In this document: in pieces, positions 31,461-42,900 of the stretch
Position numbering within the stretch: the first letter of the stretch is position 1
How the letters are laid out: each line of letters begins with the position of its first letter
Origin: Apoda limacodes
Lineage: Eukaryota > Arthropoda > Insecta > Lepidoptera > Limacodidae
NCBI GenBank assembly: GCA_946406115.1
Contig: OX291558.1
Location: 21,010,205-21,074,204, forward strand
Length of the DNA: 64,000 nucleotides
Direction of reading: 5' to 3'
Translations under genes and position numbers: made by a program
Notes under the pieces: model-generated
Seen by the model: the letters and a program-made list of their open reading frames with translations, nothing else
Database searches by the model: none
What the model was told of the DNA's origin: nothing

Positions 31461-34299
31461 TACGTTAATTAATATGCGTAATTATATAATATTTTGGTAT
31501 ACTATTTTTATTTAAGAATGTTGTAGGGATTCGAGGAGAAACAAACACTTTATATCTCGATCTAATTTCGCTCTTTATCAATAGAATCAATACTACCTAA
31601 TATCTAAAAATCTTTATTTAAATATGAAATAAAAAAACCAATGAATGTTTTGAGTTACAGCTTGTTATAAAAATAGATACGCAAAATAGCAAAATAATGT
31701 TTCTTGTTTTTTTTTAATATCGATCTTACCAGTGACGGCCGACCGCGCTGCCCCCAGTCGCTACGGGGCTCTGGATTAAAAGGCGGAATATTATGTTTTT
31801 CAACTACTTATTTTTAATCTAATTCGGTGATTAAATTTCTTTTTCTTGATTTGCGTTTTTGATTAAAGCTCTACACAAGTCTCGGCTGTGAGTTCATTAA
31901 CGGATTCGTATTATAGACGGACTCACCTCACGGTTCATCCTTCAAACTTTACTCATCCAGTATCAAATAATTTGTAATAAAAAATAACTTGATATAAAAA
32001 ACAGTAAAACACATAAAACTTTATCGGTCACGTGTCTAAGGACCATAATCATGAATAAACAAATACTTTTGGCTATATCAATCTGTTAATAAGAGTGTAT
32101 TGGTAACAAGACCAATTTGAATAAATGTGGACTTCTACATATTTAAGTATTTTTACGTCCCCTATCGCCTTTAGTAAGTAGGTGTAGAAGGGTAATTGCC
32201 CCAGTAAAACAATTACCAACAGTAACCACATTCTGTTAGAAAAAATTACAATACTTTATGTACCACAAGCATGTTTAGCGCATAAATGTACTTATAATGT
32301 GTTTTCAACACGTAAAACAATAAATATAAATACGTAATGTATCTTCCTGAAGGTGGTCAGAGATATTACGAACGTCAATTGTTGCGGTCAATAGGTAATA
32401 GTGCTCGTGTTTAGTCCAAACCCAACATGGTACAGGGATAGCCTCACCCCCTATTTGCCATCAAGCTGTTCATTGGTCAACAAACGAAAAATCTAGATAT
32501 TTTTTTTAACACTATTCATATTGCCGCTTTTTTGTGAAATGAATTGAAATAAATAAATATATCTTGTCCAAAATATATAAACTGTTCTGTCAAATCAAAA
32601 CCATAGAATATTTGACAAAGAATAATAATTGATAAAGTCTTCATCGATATACATAATTTAAAAAAAAAAACTATAAGAAAATGTCTATTGGTGGTAAACA
32701 AAAATATTTACAAATAGGTTTTTCATTTTTATTTTTTTATTTCTCTTTATATCCGTTTAGTTTTGGAGCTTTATGAATAAGAAGAAGAAGAAGTTACCTG
32801 CCTCAGCGCTGATTTTCAGATTTTGATGCGCAAACTACAAAGGGAAACGGTATAAACGCATGGAAAATTCAATTGGTAGGCAGAAGCTAATGGTCCGGAA
32901 CAGTAAATAGGACATTTTCATCCCGAAAATAAAACGAAAATGGATAAAGTCGTGGGCGTGGTAGTTATTTAACATTAAAAAAAGAAGTCAATCAAACATT
33001 ATTAATTAATTATAATTGATCATATCTATTGCTAATTATCTATTAAATTCTAAATAACAAGAAATTTTTGATTTTTATATACGTCTGTTTTATTACACAT
33101 AAATGAATTTTTATTTTAAATTTATTTATGTAGGTACTAAAATTTTTAAAATTTATATCATAAAAAAACTTGTTATAGTTCGTCAGGAACTGGCGAAGGG
33201 AATATTATAATTCTGTCCCAGATATTGTTTGTTACGTTCCACTTTTTTTATTTTAACGCTGTTAATAATCAAACGACGCATAATATTAGCCACCTGGAGT
33301 TACCAGATACATTGCTTCAGAAGCAGTATGGCGCTACAGTTGTGGCGATGGGCTCACTCACTGTCATACAGGAATAAAGTGGCTGGTAAAAAAGGCTGTC
33401 CCCCACATTATGGTGACCATGTGTGTCCAGCCATTGGTTACCTCCTTATGAGGATAAAATTGGTAAATAAATACAGACATTTTAAAAATGTATACATGTA
33501 CTAAAATTTTTAAAACTGATCGTATCATAGAATCAGTATATGTGAATCCAAATGTTGGAAATATAAACTAGTCACAAGCTATTTTTAGAACGTTTTATAT
33601 AATAGATTTTTTTTGTTGTCATTGTCATTTCTGCTGAAATTTTTTACATTTGGATTTTAGAAATTCGTTTCTACAAAGAGAAAATAGAATATATCTAATG
33701 AAGGCGCTAGTTAGCTGCTATATACTCGTACCTCTTAATGTAAAAAAATATCCTATCAATGAGCAACGAATTTATTTTGCCACCTTAAATCGTTTTGTTC
33801 GTTTGTTATTGCTTAGCGTCGCTACGGAGCAACCAATTGAGTTGATTTTTGGCACAGATATTGTTAAGGGGACGGAAAAGGATATAGGCTACTAATCATC
33901 TCGGAAATGTTTCAGCAGGAATGGCTATGGTACAAATACAAATAATGACTACACTGTTCTCAACTGCACTGTGTGCTTTGTCTAAACAACAGCGTGTGGG
34001 CCAGAGGTGCGTGACTGCGGCAGTTTAACTTCTGGTTTATTGTAACTTCTCTGTTAATTGTTCGGACAACTGGCACGAGGCGTAAAACAGCGAAATTTCA
34101 GTTATTTTAGGCGATTTACATTTGCGTCCTACTTTTGAATATAATTTTAGGAATAGATTCTAGTTTACTGTTAATCTCTTACTGATTGACTTATTCAAAA
34201 TTAAATTTTATTAAAATTTGAATCGTCAAGAGAATTAACAACAGATTGCCTTACAAACTTATTACAATACTGGTTTATTCCTAGCATCAGTAAAACTAC
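31461..34299. other. No host gene; scattered repeats
   Basis: 31728-31782 pairs inversely with 30976-31012. 33270-33430 (GCTACAGTTGTGGCGATGGG, GCTCACTCACTGTCATACAG) is a dispersed repeat related to 61455-61560 and faintly to 63185-63240. 32905-32965 may be a Helitron-like end. The open frames at 33229-33504 and 33650-33895 lack known motifs and are not called. Confidence 0.4.
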
Positions 34300-34452
34300 A
34301 AAAGAAACATAATATCGATCACACTTGACGCTTTCAAGTAGCCTATGTCCTTTCTCGGGGCTCTAACTATTTTCATCTTAATCGGTACAGCTGTTTAAGT
34401 GCGAAGAGGTGACTAACTAAGTTACTTTCGCATTTATAATATTAGTATGGAT
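34300..34452 (-). mobile_element. Helitron-like element, 5' part
   Basis: Its inverse starts ATCCATACTAATATTATAAA, followed by the AATCGGTACAGC region and CACACTTGACGCTTTC. The same sequence lies at 21765-21925. Confidence 0.5.
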
Positions 34453-34587
34453 TTGACAAAAAAAAATAGATACCACACGAATAAAACAAATTTTAAGATA
34501 CCCAAAGACAATTACATAACTTCACGCCTATTTTCCAAATTTTATGAGAAAACTGATAAAATACTATACATATTACTTGAATATAAA

Positions 34588-34735
34588 TAATGCAAAATAT
34601 TATAATTTAATTTGAATCTCATCAATTTCACTAGACTGCTGACAATGTGACCTCAATTACACCGTTCAATTTTCAATGTTCTGTTAAACGCCACTACCTA
34701 AAGCTATAATAAAATTAATTGACTCTTTCTCTTTT
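34588..34735 (+). repeat. Paired module D (copy at 28030-28175)
   Basis: Third module of block 2: CAATGTGACCTCAATTACAC, CTGTTAAACGCCAC, GCTATAATAAAATTAATT. Confidence 0.6.
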
Positions 34736-34919
34736 AACGATATTACTATAAAAGAGTATTTAGTGTATTAAAGTCAATTACAAGTCATAAATGGTTGACG
34801 TCTAATTCAAGTATCGAGAGATAAATTTACTCTTACTTATGCGTTACATTTATACTTGAAATATAACATTTCATTGTTATATTAACTTTAAAGAAAGTGA
34901 TGTCAATAACAATCCATAT

Positions 34920-35177
34920 GAATCTTATAAATGCAAAAGTAACTCTCTCTCCGTTTAACTGTCTGACTGTCTGTTACCTCTTGACGCTGAAACCGCTGTA
35001 CCGGTTAAGGTGATATTTGGGATGGAGATAGTTTGAGTCCCGGGGAAGAGCACTACTGGAAAACGTCAAGTTTAAGTCAGTTTTTTCTACATAATTGAAA
35101 AGTTGCTGATGAAATCGTAAGATTCCGAATCGATAACCGAATTTAGGGCAGACGGAACCGCGGACAAAAGCTAGGAT
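34920..35177 (+). mobile_element. Helitron-like non-autonomous element, nearly complete
   Basis: It opens CTTATAAATGCAAAAGTAAC with a CTGTCTGACTGTCTGTTACC stretch, continues with CTGAAACCGCTGTACCGG and TCCCGGGGAAGAGCAC, and closes ACCGCGGACAAAAGCTAG. The CTAG end fits the CTRR rule. The rolling-circle assignment is tentative because no Rep domain is present. Confidence 0.55.
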
Positions 35178-35654
35178 GATTATAACGTTGTACCGTTAGG
35201 TATAGTTAAGGTTATTCAATAAGGTAGTTTAGTTCACTTTGCAGTTAAAAGGTATTGTTACTTTGTAATATATGAGGCAATCATTTTACAAAGAAATAAT
35301 TAAATTAAATGATGAAGGAAATTAAAGCGTTTTTTTATCAGTGATAGTGAAACTATATTTACTAGGTGGTTACGAAGGCCGTATGCTTGTTTAAGGAAAT
35401 TCAGTCCCTTAACAAAAAAAAGTCGACTAACCCCAAAGCTGAAAAACACATTTACTTTGAGGCCAAATTACGCAAGGAAAAGGTGAAAAGGTGTCAGATT
35501 TAGCTATGCAAGGAAATAAGGGAGCATAGCTGCTATGTCCACACATGAAAAACATTACCCGTCTTTTACCTTGGCTTGTCAGAGAAAAAAATGTAATAAT
35601 TTGATTTTGAAAGCAACGCAATAAATTATACAAACGATTGTAATAAAACACACT

Positions 35655-35772
35655 AAAACAGTCGTTAGTGGCGACCAAAAGGCGATAAAGCTTCTTTAAG
35701 TGACCGAAAACGCTCTTTGAACTTAGAACATAGAAAATTGCTAACACGTAATAATAAATAAAATAACAACAC
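35655..35772 (+). repeat. Paired module J (copy at 28866-28998)
   Basis: Fourth module of block 2: GCGACCAAAAGGCGATAAAG, CTTCTTT, TTGCTAACACGTAA, AAATAACAAC. Confidence 0.6.
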
Positions 35773-36054
35773 TATGGGTATACAATAAAATTTTATGAAA
35801 TAATTCAATGTTAGAAATATTATTTTGTTGTTGATAAATATAGCATATTCATTTTTTTAGGTCAGGTGCATAGATTTGTCTATTGTTACGTAAATACCGG
35901 ATTAATAGGGAAGTCATGTCAGAGTTCCTAAATGAGGACCAATAATGTGGCGTGCGTGAAAGAAGAAGAATTAGAAGAGAAGAGAATTGTGCGGGCAAAA
36001 GTAATAATAGATGGCGCTTTTCTAAGTATGCGGCACAAATTTAAAAATAAAACA

Positions 36055-36539
36055 GGATTAAACGCGTTGTTATTTGGCAAAATACCTTTTTCCCGACGTT
36101 TCGGCTGGGTTACACCAGCATTAGTCACGGGTAGACTGGCGGTGCGCCGTGTCTTCGGCTTCGAATGGAGGCGTCCTGTTGAACTTCCCTGACTTGATCT
36201 TTATAGTGGTCATTATAACTACTCAACACTAACGGTGTCCTCGGGTGCGTTCTTTGGCTGTATTTTCCTACGACTGAATCTCATGCAGGCGACAGTTTGT
36301 ATCGATCCTCACGATTGAAGTTATATGCTTTTTTATTGTAATCGCTTCGCGAGCCAATCTACGGCAGTATTGGCGATCGGTGGACAAAACCTTAGGCTGG
36401 TGGAGCTCAATCCAGTGGTTAGAATTTGAGTTAATCAGATGTTCTGCAATAGCTGATTTTGTCGTTTGGCAATTCTTTACAGCAGCAATATGTTCTTTGA
36501 CCCTGTCCGCCATTGTGCGTTTGGTCTGGCCAATGTAAC
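36055..36539 (-). pseudogene. Penelope-like retroelement: GIY-YIG endonuclease C-terminus and 3' UTR
   Basis: The minus frame reads [20 protein letters not shown] at 36480-36537, then [32 protein letters not shown] and a stop near 36268. This is the C-terminal GIY-YIG-type endonuclease of Penelope-like elements; only the second half of the GIY-YIG signature is kept. Downstream, CCGAAACGTCGGG (inverse at ~36095) is a 3' UTR landmark of these elements in moths. The element is cut at 36540, where sequence of opposite orientation starts. Confidence 0.85.
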
Positions 36540-36540
36540 T

Positions 36541-36679
36541 TCAGTAGGATCCTTAAATGTTAATTTCAATGTAAGGGAAGATGGCTTTCTGGGGCATACT
36601 GTATATCGGAAACCCACACACACGAACAGATACCTGAACGCCTCCTCGCATCATCACCCGCGGCACCTACAATCAGTTG
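36541..36679 (+). pseudogene. Penelope-like reverse transcriptase fragment, inverted relative to its neighbour
   Basis: The plus frame shows [20 protein letters not shown] and [13 protein letters not shown], the conserved end of the Penelope RT domain. It abuts the minus-strand endonuclease fragment at 36540 and LINE family 1 sequence at about 36680. No start, no catalytic core. Confidence 0.85.
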
Positions 36680-36682
36680 TGA

Positions 36683-36899
36683 CTCTGGGCGGGTGCACCC
36701 GGATACCAGCATGGCCCTTCTGACTCGGTTCAACGAAGGGCTGTAAGAATTGTCGATGATTCCAAACTCACCGTATCGAGCCCTTAAGTCTGAGGAGAGA
36801 CTTTTCCTCCCTGTGTGTACTACAACTTGTAGAATGGGATGTGTTCTGAGGAATTGTTCGAAATTATGTCCACGGCTACTTACTATCATGGCACCGCTA
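36683..36899 (+). pseudogene. LINE family 1 ORF2 C-terminal fragment
   Basis: GGGTGCACCCGGATACCAGC, IEPLSLRRDFSSLCV and the DNA words for EELFEIMSTATYYH match the copies at 2607 and 43902. Frames are broken. The left edge is a sharp join to Penelope sequence. Confidence 0.85.
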
Positions 36900-37689
36900 T
36901 TCAAAAAGTTTTTATTGAAATAAAGTTTAAAAAATTGGGCATTACATTGAACTTGAGTGGACGTAGATTTATTCATATTATTATTATTTATTTTATCATT
37001 TTACATTTTGTCAAAGTGATTTTTACTATCTGAAAATTTTATTTAAATTATTGCATGTCTATTATTATAGTTGTATAGTTATTAGCTATGGTTTTGATAT
37101 AAAACGACAGCGACATCGCTAACACGCTTATACAATATAGTATGTGAGATAATATTTGTGTCTTGCCCTTATATAATTATGTCTTAGAATACTGTAAGGT
37201 GATATACTTTGCAAGAATTTGATTAATTTTCTTACAGTCCTGAGTACACCTGGAAACACTTAGCTGTATAGTAAATACCCCTAAGGTCACTTTGCGCCGT
37301 CTAGGTGCTCAGAGAGAGGGTTCAGAAAAGAAACAAGGGTTCGCAAGGACAAGGTTCAGTTATAATATACTTATTGAAGCTGACTTAACAAGTCATTTAT
37401 TGATACGTATTATCTTATCACTTAAGTTGAGTCCTAGTCCTTAAATACAGAAAAATAGTTAAAATATATTACAATATTTTTATACCAACGTAACAATATA
37501 GATAGAGACCGTAAACCTACGTAAATGTGATGGGCGGTTATGCAAAGGTTTAATATCTTTAGGAGGAGAAATATAGTGGTACCGTTCTTCAGCCTAAGGC
37601 CTGATTTAAAGTAGATTCTTACACGATGTCATCTCACAAGTAGGCTGCTAGATTATGATGCCATCAGACATCAGCAAAAAGTAGTACGC
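36900..37689. other. No gene recognised
   Basis: AT-rich until about 37500, then base composition rises toward the GC patch that follows. Confidence 0.4.
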
Positions 37690-38000
37690 CAAGTGTCGCA
37701 ACTCCTCGGGGAGTACGCAATGGTAAGTAGAGGTGAACACCGGTGACTCGTCGAGTCAAAGTGCTCAAGCGTGTGCTGTAATGCTTGGTGCGAGGCTGCA
37801 GCTCGCCCCGAAATATCGGTGACCAGTGCAGGCTGGGCCGAGGATCTGGAGTGGAGTCAGCCCACTCTCAGAAGCCTCGCAACGCAAGAGCGTGCGGTAA
37901 GCAGGCGGTACGGCAACGTCCGCTTCGACTGCAAACGCAGCGACGTCCTTCAGCAATATTTTAGTCGCGCCTGTCGTGCAGTTTGCAGAACGTAAAGTAT
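37690..38000. other. GC-rich island with open frames on both strands, unrecognised
   Basis: In an AT-rich region this 310-bp patch is markedly GC-rich. It is open on the minus strand (37765-38010, with PAYRTLLRCEASESGL) and on the plus strand (37771-37995). The donor-like ATG|GTAAGT at 37716-37724 and GCG|GTAAGC at 37897-37905 lie on the plus strand. It could be a retroelement gag/ORF1 relic, an exon or a processed copy; I cannot identify it. Overlapping open frames on both strands are expected in GC-rich DNA and do not prove coding. Confidence 0.35.
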
Positions 38001-38071
38001 TGACTGACAATTAAATAGGTGTCATAAGTCGATTCTCTTTTAAGGGTTCGTTATTCAAATGTACGAAAACG

Positions 38072-38206
38072 ACCATTTTTTTTTTTTTTTATACCACTAA
38101 GGTGGCAAACAAGCACACGGTCCGCATGATGGTAAGCGGTCACCGTGGCCTATGGATGCTTGCAACACCAGGGGTATCACTCGCGCGTTGCCGACCCTTC
38201 TAGGGT
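38072..38206 (-). mobile_element. LINE family 1, 3' UTR with poly-A tail
   Basis: A 17-base T run (the tail on the minus strand) is followed by ATACCACTAAGGTGGCAAAC and GGTCACCGTGGCCTATGGAT. 5'-truncated within the 3' UTR. Confidence 0.85.
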
Positions 38207-38446
38207 TTCTATTATCTCTGGTTCATCTTCCTAAGGTTAAAATCAGAACAGGATCTTCATCCTGTTATATCTTTTTGACGTAAAAAAATATATGTTATAG
38301 TTCAAACCTTAATTAAGCCGATTTGCTAATATTATAATAGTTTGGCTATTAAAACATTAAGAAAAAAAATTCTTTTATCAAATTGTTTGGAAAACTAAGA
38401 GTAATATTTTTTTGATTTTTATTTCATAAAATATTTATTAATATGA

Positions 38447-38935
38447 CCGATCAAATTTGTTAATTTTATAGTTCTAATTAAATATTTGAATTTTATATGC
38501 TACACAAAAACAAAAAAATAATAACTGACATGTTTAACTTTGTTTTTAGTAGCTTACCAACTTATTTTTATTACCTAATAAGTGTTTCGGTACATATTGT
38601 ACACTCTTTAGCTAATTATCAAAGTTTTGTATTATTACTTTAAATAGAACTTCTTGCCAGCTCTTTTTGGCAGAAATAAACATTGTATACATTGTATTGA
38701 CAATTCAAAAGTGTTCTTAGTAACCTATTTGAATAAATATTGTTTGATTTGATTTGATTTGATACCGACAACAAAACGATAAAATTGTGATTTTCAACGT
38801 GCGGTCACATGCTAGTGCCTATTGTACGTGGAACTATGTCTCTGCGTATCTTCAATATGTAATAATGTCTTTGTACACTGGTCGAAACGGCACTCTTTTT
38901 CTATATGCCATAGCCTTAATGAAAGTTATTCGTAC
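38447..38935 (+). repeat. Dispersed repeat interrupted by a LINE 2 tail
   Basis: 38447-38500 plus 38762-38935 together match 59258-59440 (AAATATTTGAATTTT, ACCGACAA-AAA, AACTGGTCGAAAC, ATGCCATA). The middle (38501-38761) is absent there and corresponds to the LINE 2 tail. Confidence 0.75.
38530..38764 (+). mobile_element. LINE family 2, 3' tail with TTTGA repeats
   Basis: CTTCTTGCCAGCTCTTTTTG, TGACAATTCAAAAGTGTTC and TTGAATAAATATTG, ending in repeated TTTGA units (38744-38762), the characteristic end of this family. Confidence 0.8.
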
Positions 38936-39431
38936 TTTCATGTAATGTTCGTTACATGACTCGTAAACAGTTATTTTGCCAATGTTTGCGGCCTAGCTTT
39001 GCCCGCGACTCCTTCCACATCAAGGTCCGAAATCTTATAAAAGTTCATTTCCTGTTCTCATTCTCATACCCAACCTAAATACCGACTTTGATACTCTTTT
39101 GATTATTCCGAAAACATTTTATTGTATTATTAATACGTTTAGTTAATACCATATTTAAGCGTTCATAAGTCATTCAACCACTGCTTAATCTATCTATATC
39201 TATATAACGATTGTAAGTAGCAAATATCTATTGAAATAAATATAGAAAACAAAATAGAAAAAGGCAAAATGACAAATCACCCTGTTGCTGTCAATATGAG
39301 ACAAACCAATATACATCTTCTATTTGTTGTCAAAGTTTGGAAAACCTATTTTCTGAATATTGTTTTAATCCATTTACTGGTTATTGTTGCATGTTTGCCG
39401 TCTTTTTCATACTATTATTTTTTAATATCTT

Positions 39432-39650
39432 TTGAATCTCGTTACTCAGTCAGTGGACAAGTAAAAAGTGCGAGTTTGATCCCCGCACAGGTCAAACATT
39501 TGTTAGTCTTGAGACTGGATGTTTTCTATAGATAATTTATATATGTGTGTATTCACAAAAAATAGTATATAAGTGTTTGTAACAGTTGTCTGGTGCCCAG
39601 ATTACAGCCTTGCTTAGTTTAAGGTACTGTGTGATTTGACCAAGAAGATT
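39432..39650 (+). mobile_element. SINE family A, nearly full length
   Basis: Head ACTCAGTCAGTGGACAAG with GCGAGTTTGATCCCCGCAC (degenerate B box), body AGTCTTGAGACTGGATG, tail GCCTTGCTTAGTTTAAGG. Confidence 0.75.
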
Positions 39651-39837
39651 TATTATTATTTAGTTATTTACTGAGAAAATAGTATGAATATTATATTCGG
39701 CTTTTTCATGCGCTAGCGCAACTTTTAGATTTTGTTCTTATCTTTGACAAATACAAACTTAAACTGCACACTCGGCATTATATATTAGCTACCAGACGCT
39801 AATGTTAAGTATATGCCTCCTCTTTTTTGACTTCCTC

Positions 39838-40020
39838 GCAGCTTAGTTGGTAGGTTGGTTCGATAACCGCACTGAACAAACATTTATATGATAAATATTT
39901 GTGTTTGTCTTGAATCTGGGTGTGTTTATGTATGTATTTACAAAAAAAAAGTTATAAATATATTTTTATCCGTGTCTGGTATTAATAACATAAGCTGTGT
40001 GTAATGTCCTAAAATATTTA
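39838..40020 (+). mobile_element. SINE family A, decayed copy
   Basis: CAGCTTAGTTGGTAGGTTGG and GGTTCGATAACCGCAC (B box), then GTGTTTGTCTTGAATCTGGG. It lies about 190 bases after another SINE A in the same orientation. Confidence 0.7.
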
Positions 40021-40025
40021 TTTAT

Positions 40026-42289
40026 TATTGGTTTCCAAAATTAAAGGTATAAGCCGCTTGCATTAAGGGACTTCCTGCGGCCCTAACTACGTATGTTGGT
40101 ATGCCACCTAGTAGGTGGCTGTCCCACTGCTGGTTACATTTTCCAGCTCGTGATCTCCACTCTATAACCTTACTTCCCTATCGGTCATTGGTTCTACACA
40201 TTAATATTTCGACAAATCAAAAATGCCCTGTCTTTCAATTCAATTTCAATACATTCAGTAAGCTTGAAAATACCTGCCAGGGCAATAGTGAACAGTTTCG
40301 AGAGGTCATATCTCACGCCTTTCTGTTAATCCATGGGTTTCTTGCTCTTGTCTTTTAGAGAAACACTGAAGTTAATTTTAATTTGAACTTGGATTATCTG
40401 GCATGTGTGTGATGTGCGTATCATAATGACGAAAAAGAGTCGTAATCATTGATAGCACAGACGCCGGTTAAAGGGTGAAGTCGCAGTCAAGACTCTAGCC
40501 CGATGAGTTCCTTACATCAAAAACTACCCACACAGAGCTAAAGAAAACTGAATGAAATGCATACACTACTCCCCAAAACAAAAGCTAGAAAGTGTCGCCT
40601 CTTTCGATCGTTGACGTCGCATACGAGTTTTGATAGATCAAACTTTACAATGAGGCTAAGCAAAAACAATACCAATAAATAATTTCCTACTTCTATAACA
40701 TGTAGTTCACTTCAATAATTAAAGCGTATTTATCCATCCATCCATTGTTTTGTGATCTTTTATACTAATGATAAATAAAATGGATATAATGACCATTGCA
40801 TGCTAGAAACATTTTTGTTTTCATGGCCTTGAAATTGTGATTTTATCAAAGATAACATAAAATACCGACGTAAAACAATATGTGACAGCAATAATTATAC
40901 CTCAAGCTAAGATTGTGATCAAAAAATATTTACTACTGAAAAAATATTTTAATTTTTTCGAATGTGTTTTTGGGAACATTTTTCAAATGTGTTATTAAAT
41001 AAATATTAGCTGCTTCAACTAAATATTGACATATGAGCTTAAATGTTGCACCTAATACTTTTCATCCAAGTAATACTCATATAAATATAAATATATTTAT
41101 ATTATATATAAATTATACAAATAAAATTCATCCTTTATCTTTTTTCCAAAGTTTGGTAGCTTTAGTATTAACTTAGAGTAATTTGAGACAACTAACTAGT
41201 TGCAAAATACTTAAAAGCTCGCATTTTAAATAAGCTAATACAAATTTAGGTAGAACCCAATAAATTAGGTTAAGAAGAAGACCTTTATTATTTTAGAATA
41301 AATTTACGTAAAAAGGATAACAAAACTGGTTTAGCTATTCGAAATTTACTTAGTAATAACCAAACTTTTGTTATAATTAAACAACTGATTTGCTGCACAT
41401 AACTCAACACTTTATCTACTATTAGCAATTTAGTTTAGCAGTCCCCCAGTTATGTTACCAGTAGATAAAATTTGTGATATTGTTAGCTAATCTTTTTTTT
41501 TCAGTTAGGTATATGAGTATTGTATTGTGTTTAAGATATTTGAATTAATGTAAGAATTTTTAAAATATAAAGAGTCTGTTATTTAATAAGGATGAAGATA
41601 AATATTTTAATTTCCTTATATATTACAAAAATCATATTTAAACTAACGATAATTTTCTGTGGTTATCTTAACACATTATAATGGAGGTATAGTTTTGGTT
41701 TCGTGCTATGTTAACTATAATTTTGACATTGCTGAAATCAGATTACTAAAGGTAAAACATACAACAGTGTGACAAATCACACATATAAGAACACGTCAAT
41801 GCGTGATAAGATCACCCTATCCGGTACCAATTTTCGCCTTTTTTCGACAGGCTATTTGACTTCCTCCTGAATATAGAACAGCGTAGATATTGTTTTATTA
41901 TTCTATTTGATTCAATATTTCGGCACTATATTTATATTATACATAACATATTAAATTTAAGTTCAAAACACGCCTTATAAGCTAATTACAATTAAAAAAT
42001 TACTACACTTAATTTATATGGAAATGCAAATTAGACTTAGGATTATAAAATGTTGTGGTAAATCCATTACAATATTTAATGTTGTGTTTACAATACCCTT
42101 AAGCTATCGAATAATAAAATCTATTTGTTTTTGTAACATGATTTTATAAATTTTATACATTGGTAGTTGTTTAATGATTTTATAAATTAGACATTGGTAG
42201 AATGATCGAAAAGGAAATCAAAAAAAACAAAGTTTACACGGATAATGTCAACGAAAACATAGTTACACGGATAATGTCAGAAAAATATC
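40026..42289. other. No gene recognised
   Basis: The open frame 40101-40358 has no known motif. 40440-40620 is less AT-rich and unassigned. The rest is AT-rich without recognisable elements. Confidence 0.4.
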
Positions 42290-42470
42290 TGTCACTGCAT
42301 AAAAAATTTTTGGGTTGCTCTCCGATACTGTACTGCAAGTACGATTTATCCTTAAGAAGCTTGTGTAAGATATGGTAGCATATCGCAGCATGTTTCTGTT
42401 TGCAAAGAAACTGGTTTTACTGAGAGTATTGGCTTTATTGATAATCAAATACCATAAATGTATCATCATA
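42290..42470 (+). repeat. Dispersed repeat, copy 1 (partner at 63050-63230)
   Basis: GTACTGCAAGTACGATTTATCC, TAAGAAGCT and GCATATCGCAGCATGTTT are shared with 63050-63230 in the same orientation. Family unknown. Confidence 0.65.
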
Positions 42471-42649
42471 TTTTTAAGGATTACTAAAGATATGAAAAAA
42501 ATTATTAAAGATTAAATAATTAAGTAGATAGGCCCAAAAGTGCTCATTTTATTGTTGCTATTTTTTTTTTAATAACAACGAAACCAAGACACATTAATAC
42601 GTTACAAAGGAGATTCAATGTTTAAAAACAAGTACCTGTAAGACCAAGC

Positions 42650-42900
42650 TCTGCTCGTGTTTTTAAACAACGCCATCTATTGTCAAATAGTTTCAGTGTT
42701 GCTGTGTCGGTAAAAATAATAGTATTACTAGTCGCCAATAGACGTCAGGAAGAGTCATATTTTTCAGTTTGTCATTGCCTGAAAACACGAATAAAACGAC
42801 GTTTTCTAAAAATTAAACCTATCTAGGTCGATTTATCGCTCCCAAAACCCCCTGTATACTAAATTCCATGTTTCCGAGATCCAGATTATAAATATATATA
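42650..42900 (-). repeat. Dispersed repeat, inverse copy of 12345-12545
   Basis: AACGCCATCTATTGTC, GTTGCTGTGTCGGTAAAAAT and TCCGAGATCCAGATTATA mirror the copy 30 kb to the left. Confidence 0.7.

Noticed and set aside
32660..32800. Possible poly-A/processed pseudogene tail
   Set aside because: A and T runs only. No coding similarity upstream, so nothing supports a processed gene copy.
35932..36192. 86-codon plus-strand frame and its minus shadow
   Set aside because: It lies in the 3' UTR of the minus-strand Penelope-like fragment.
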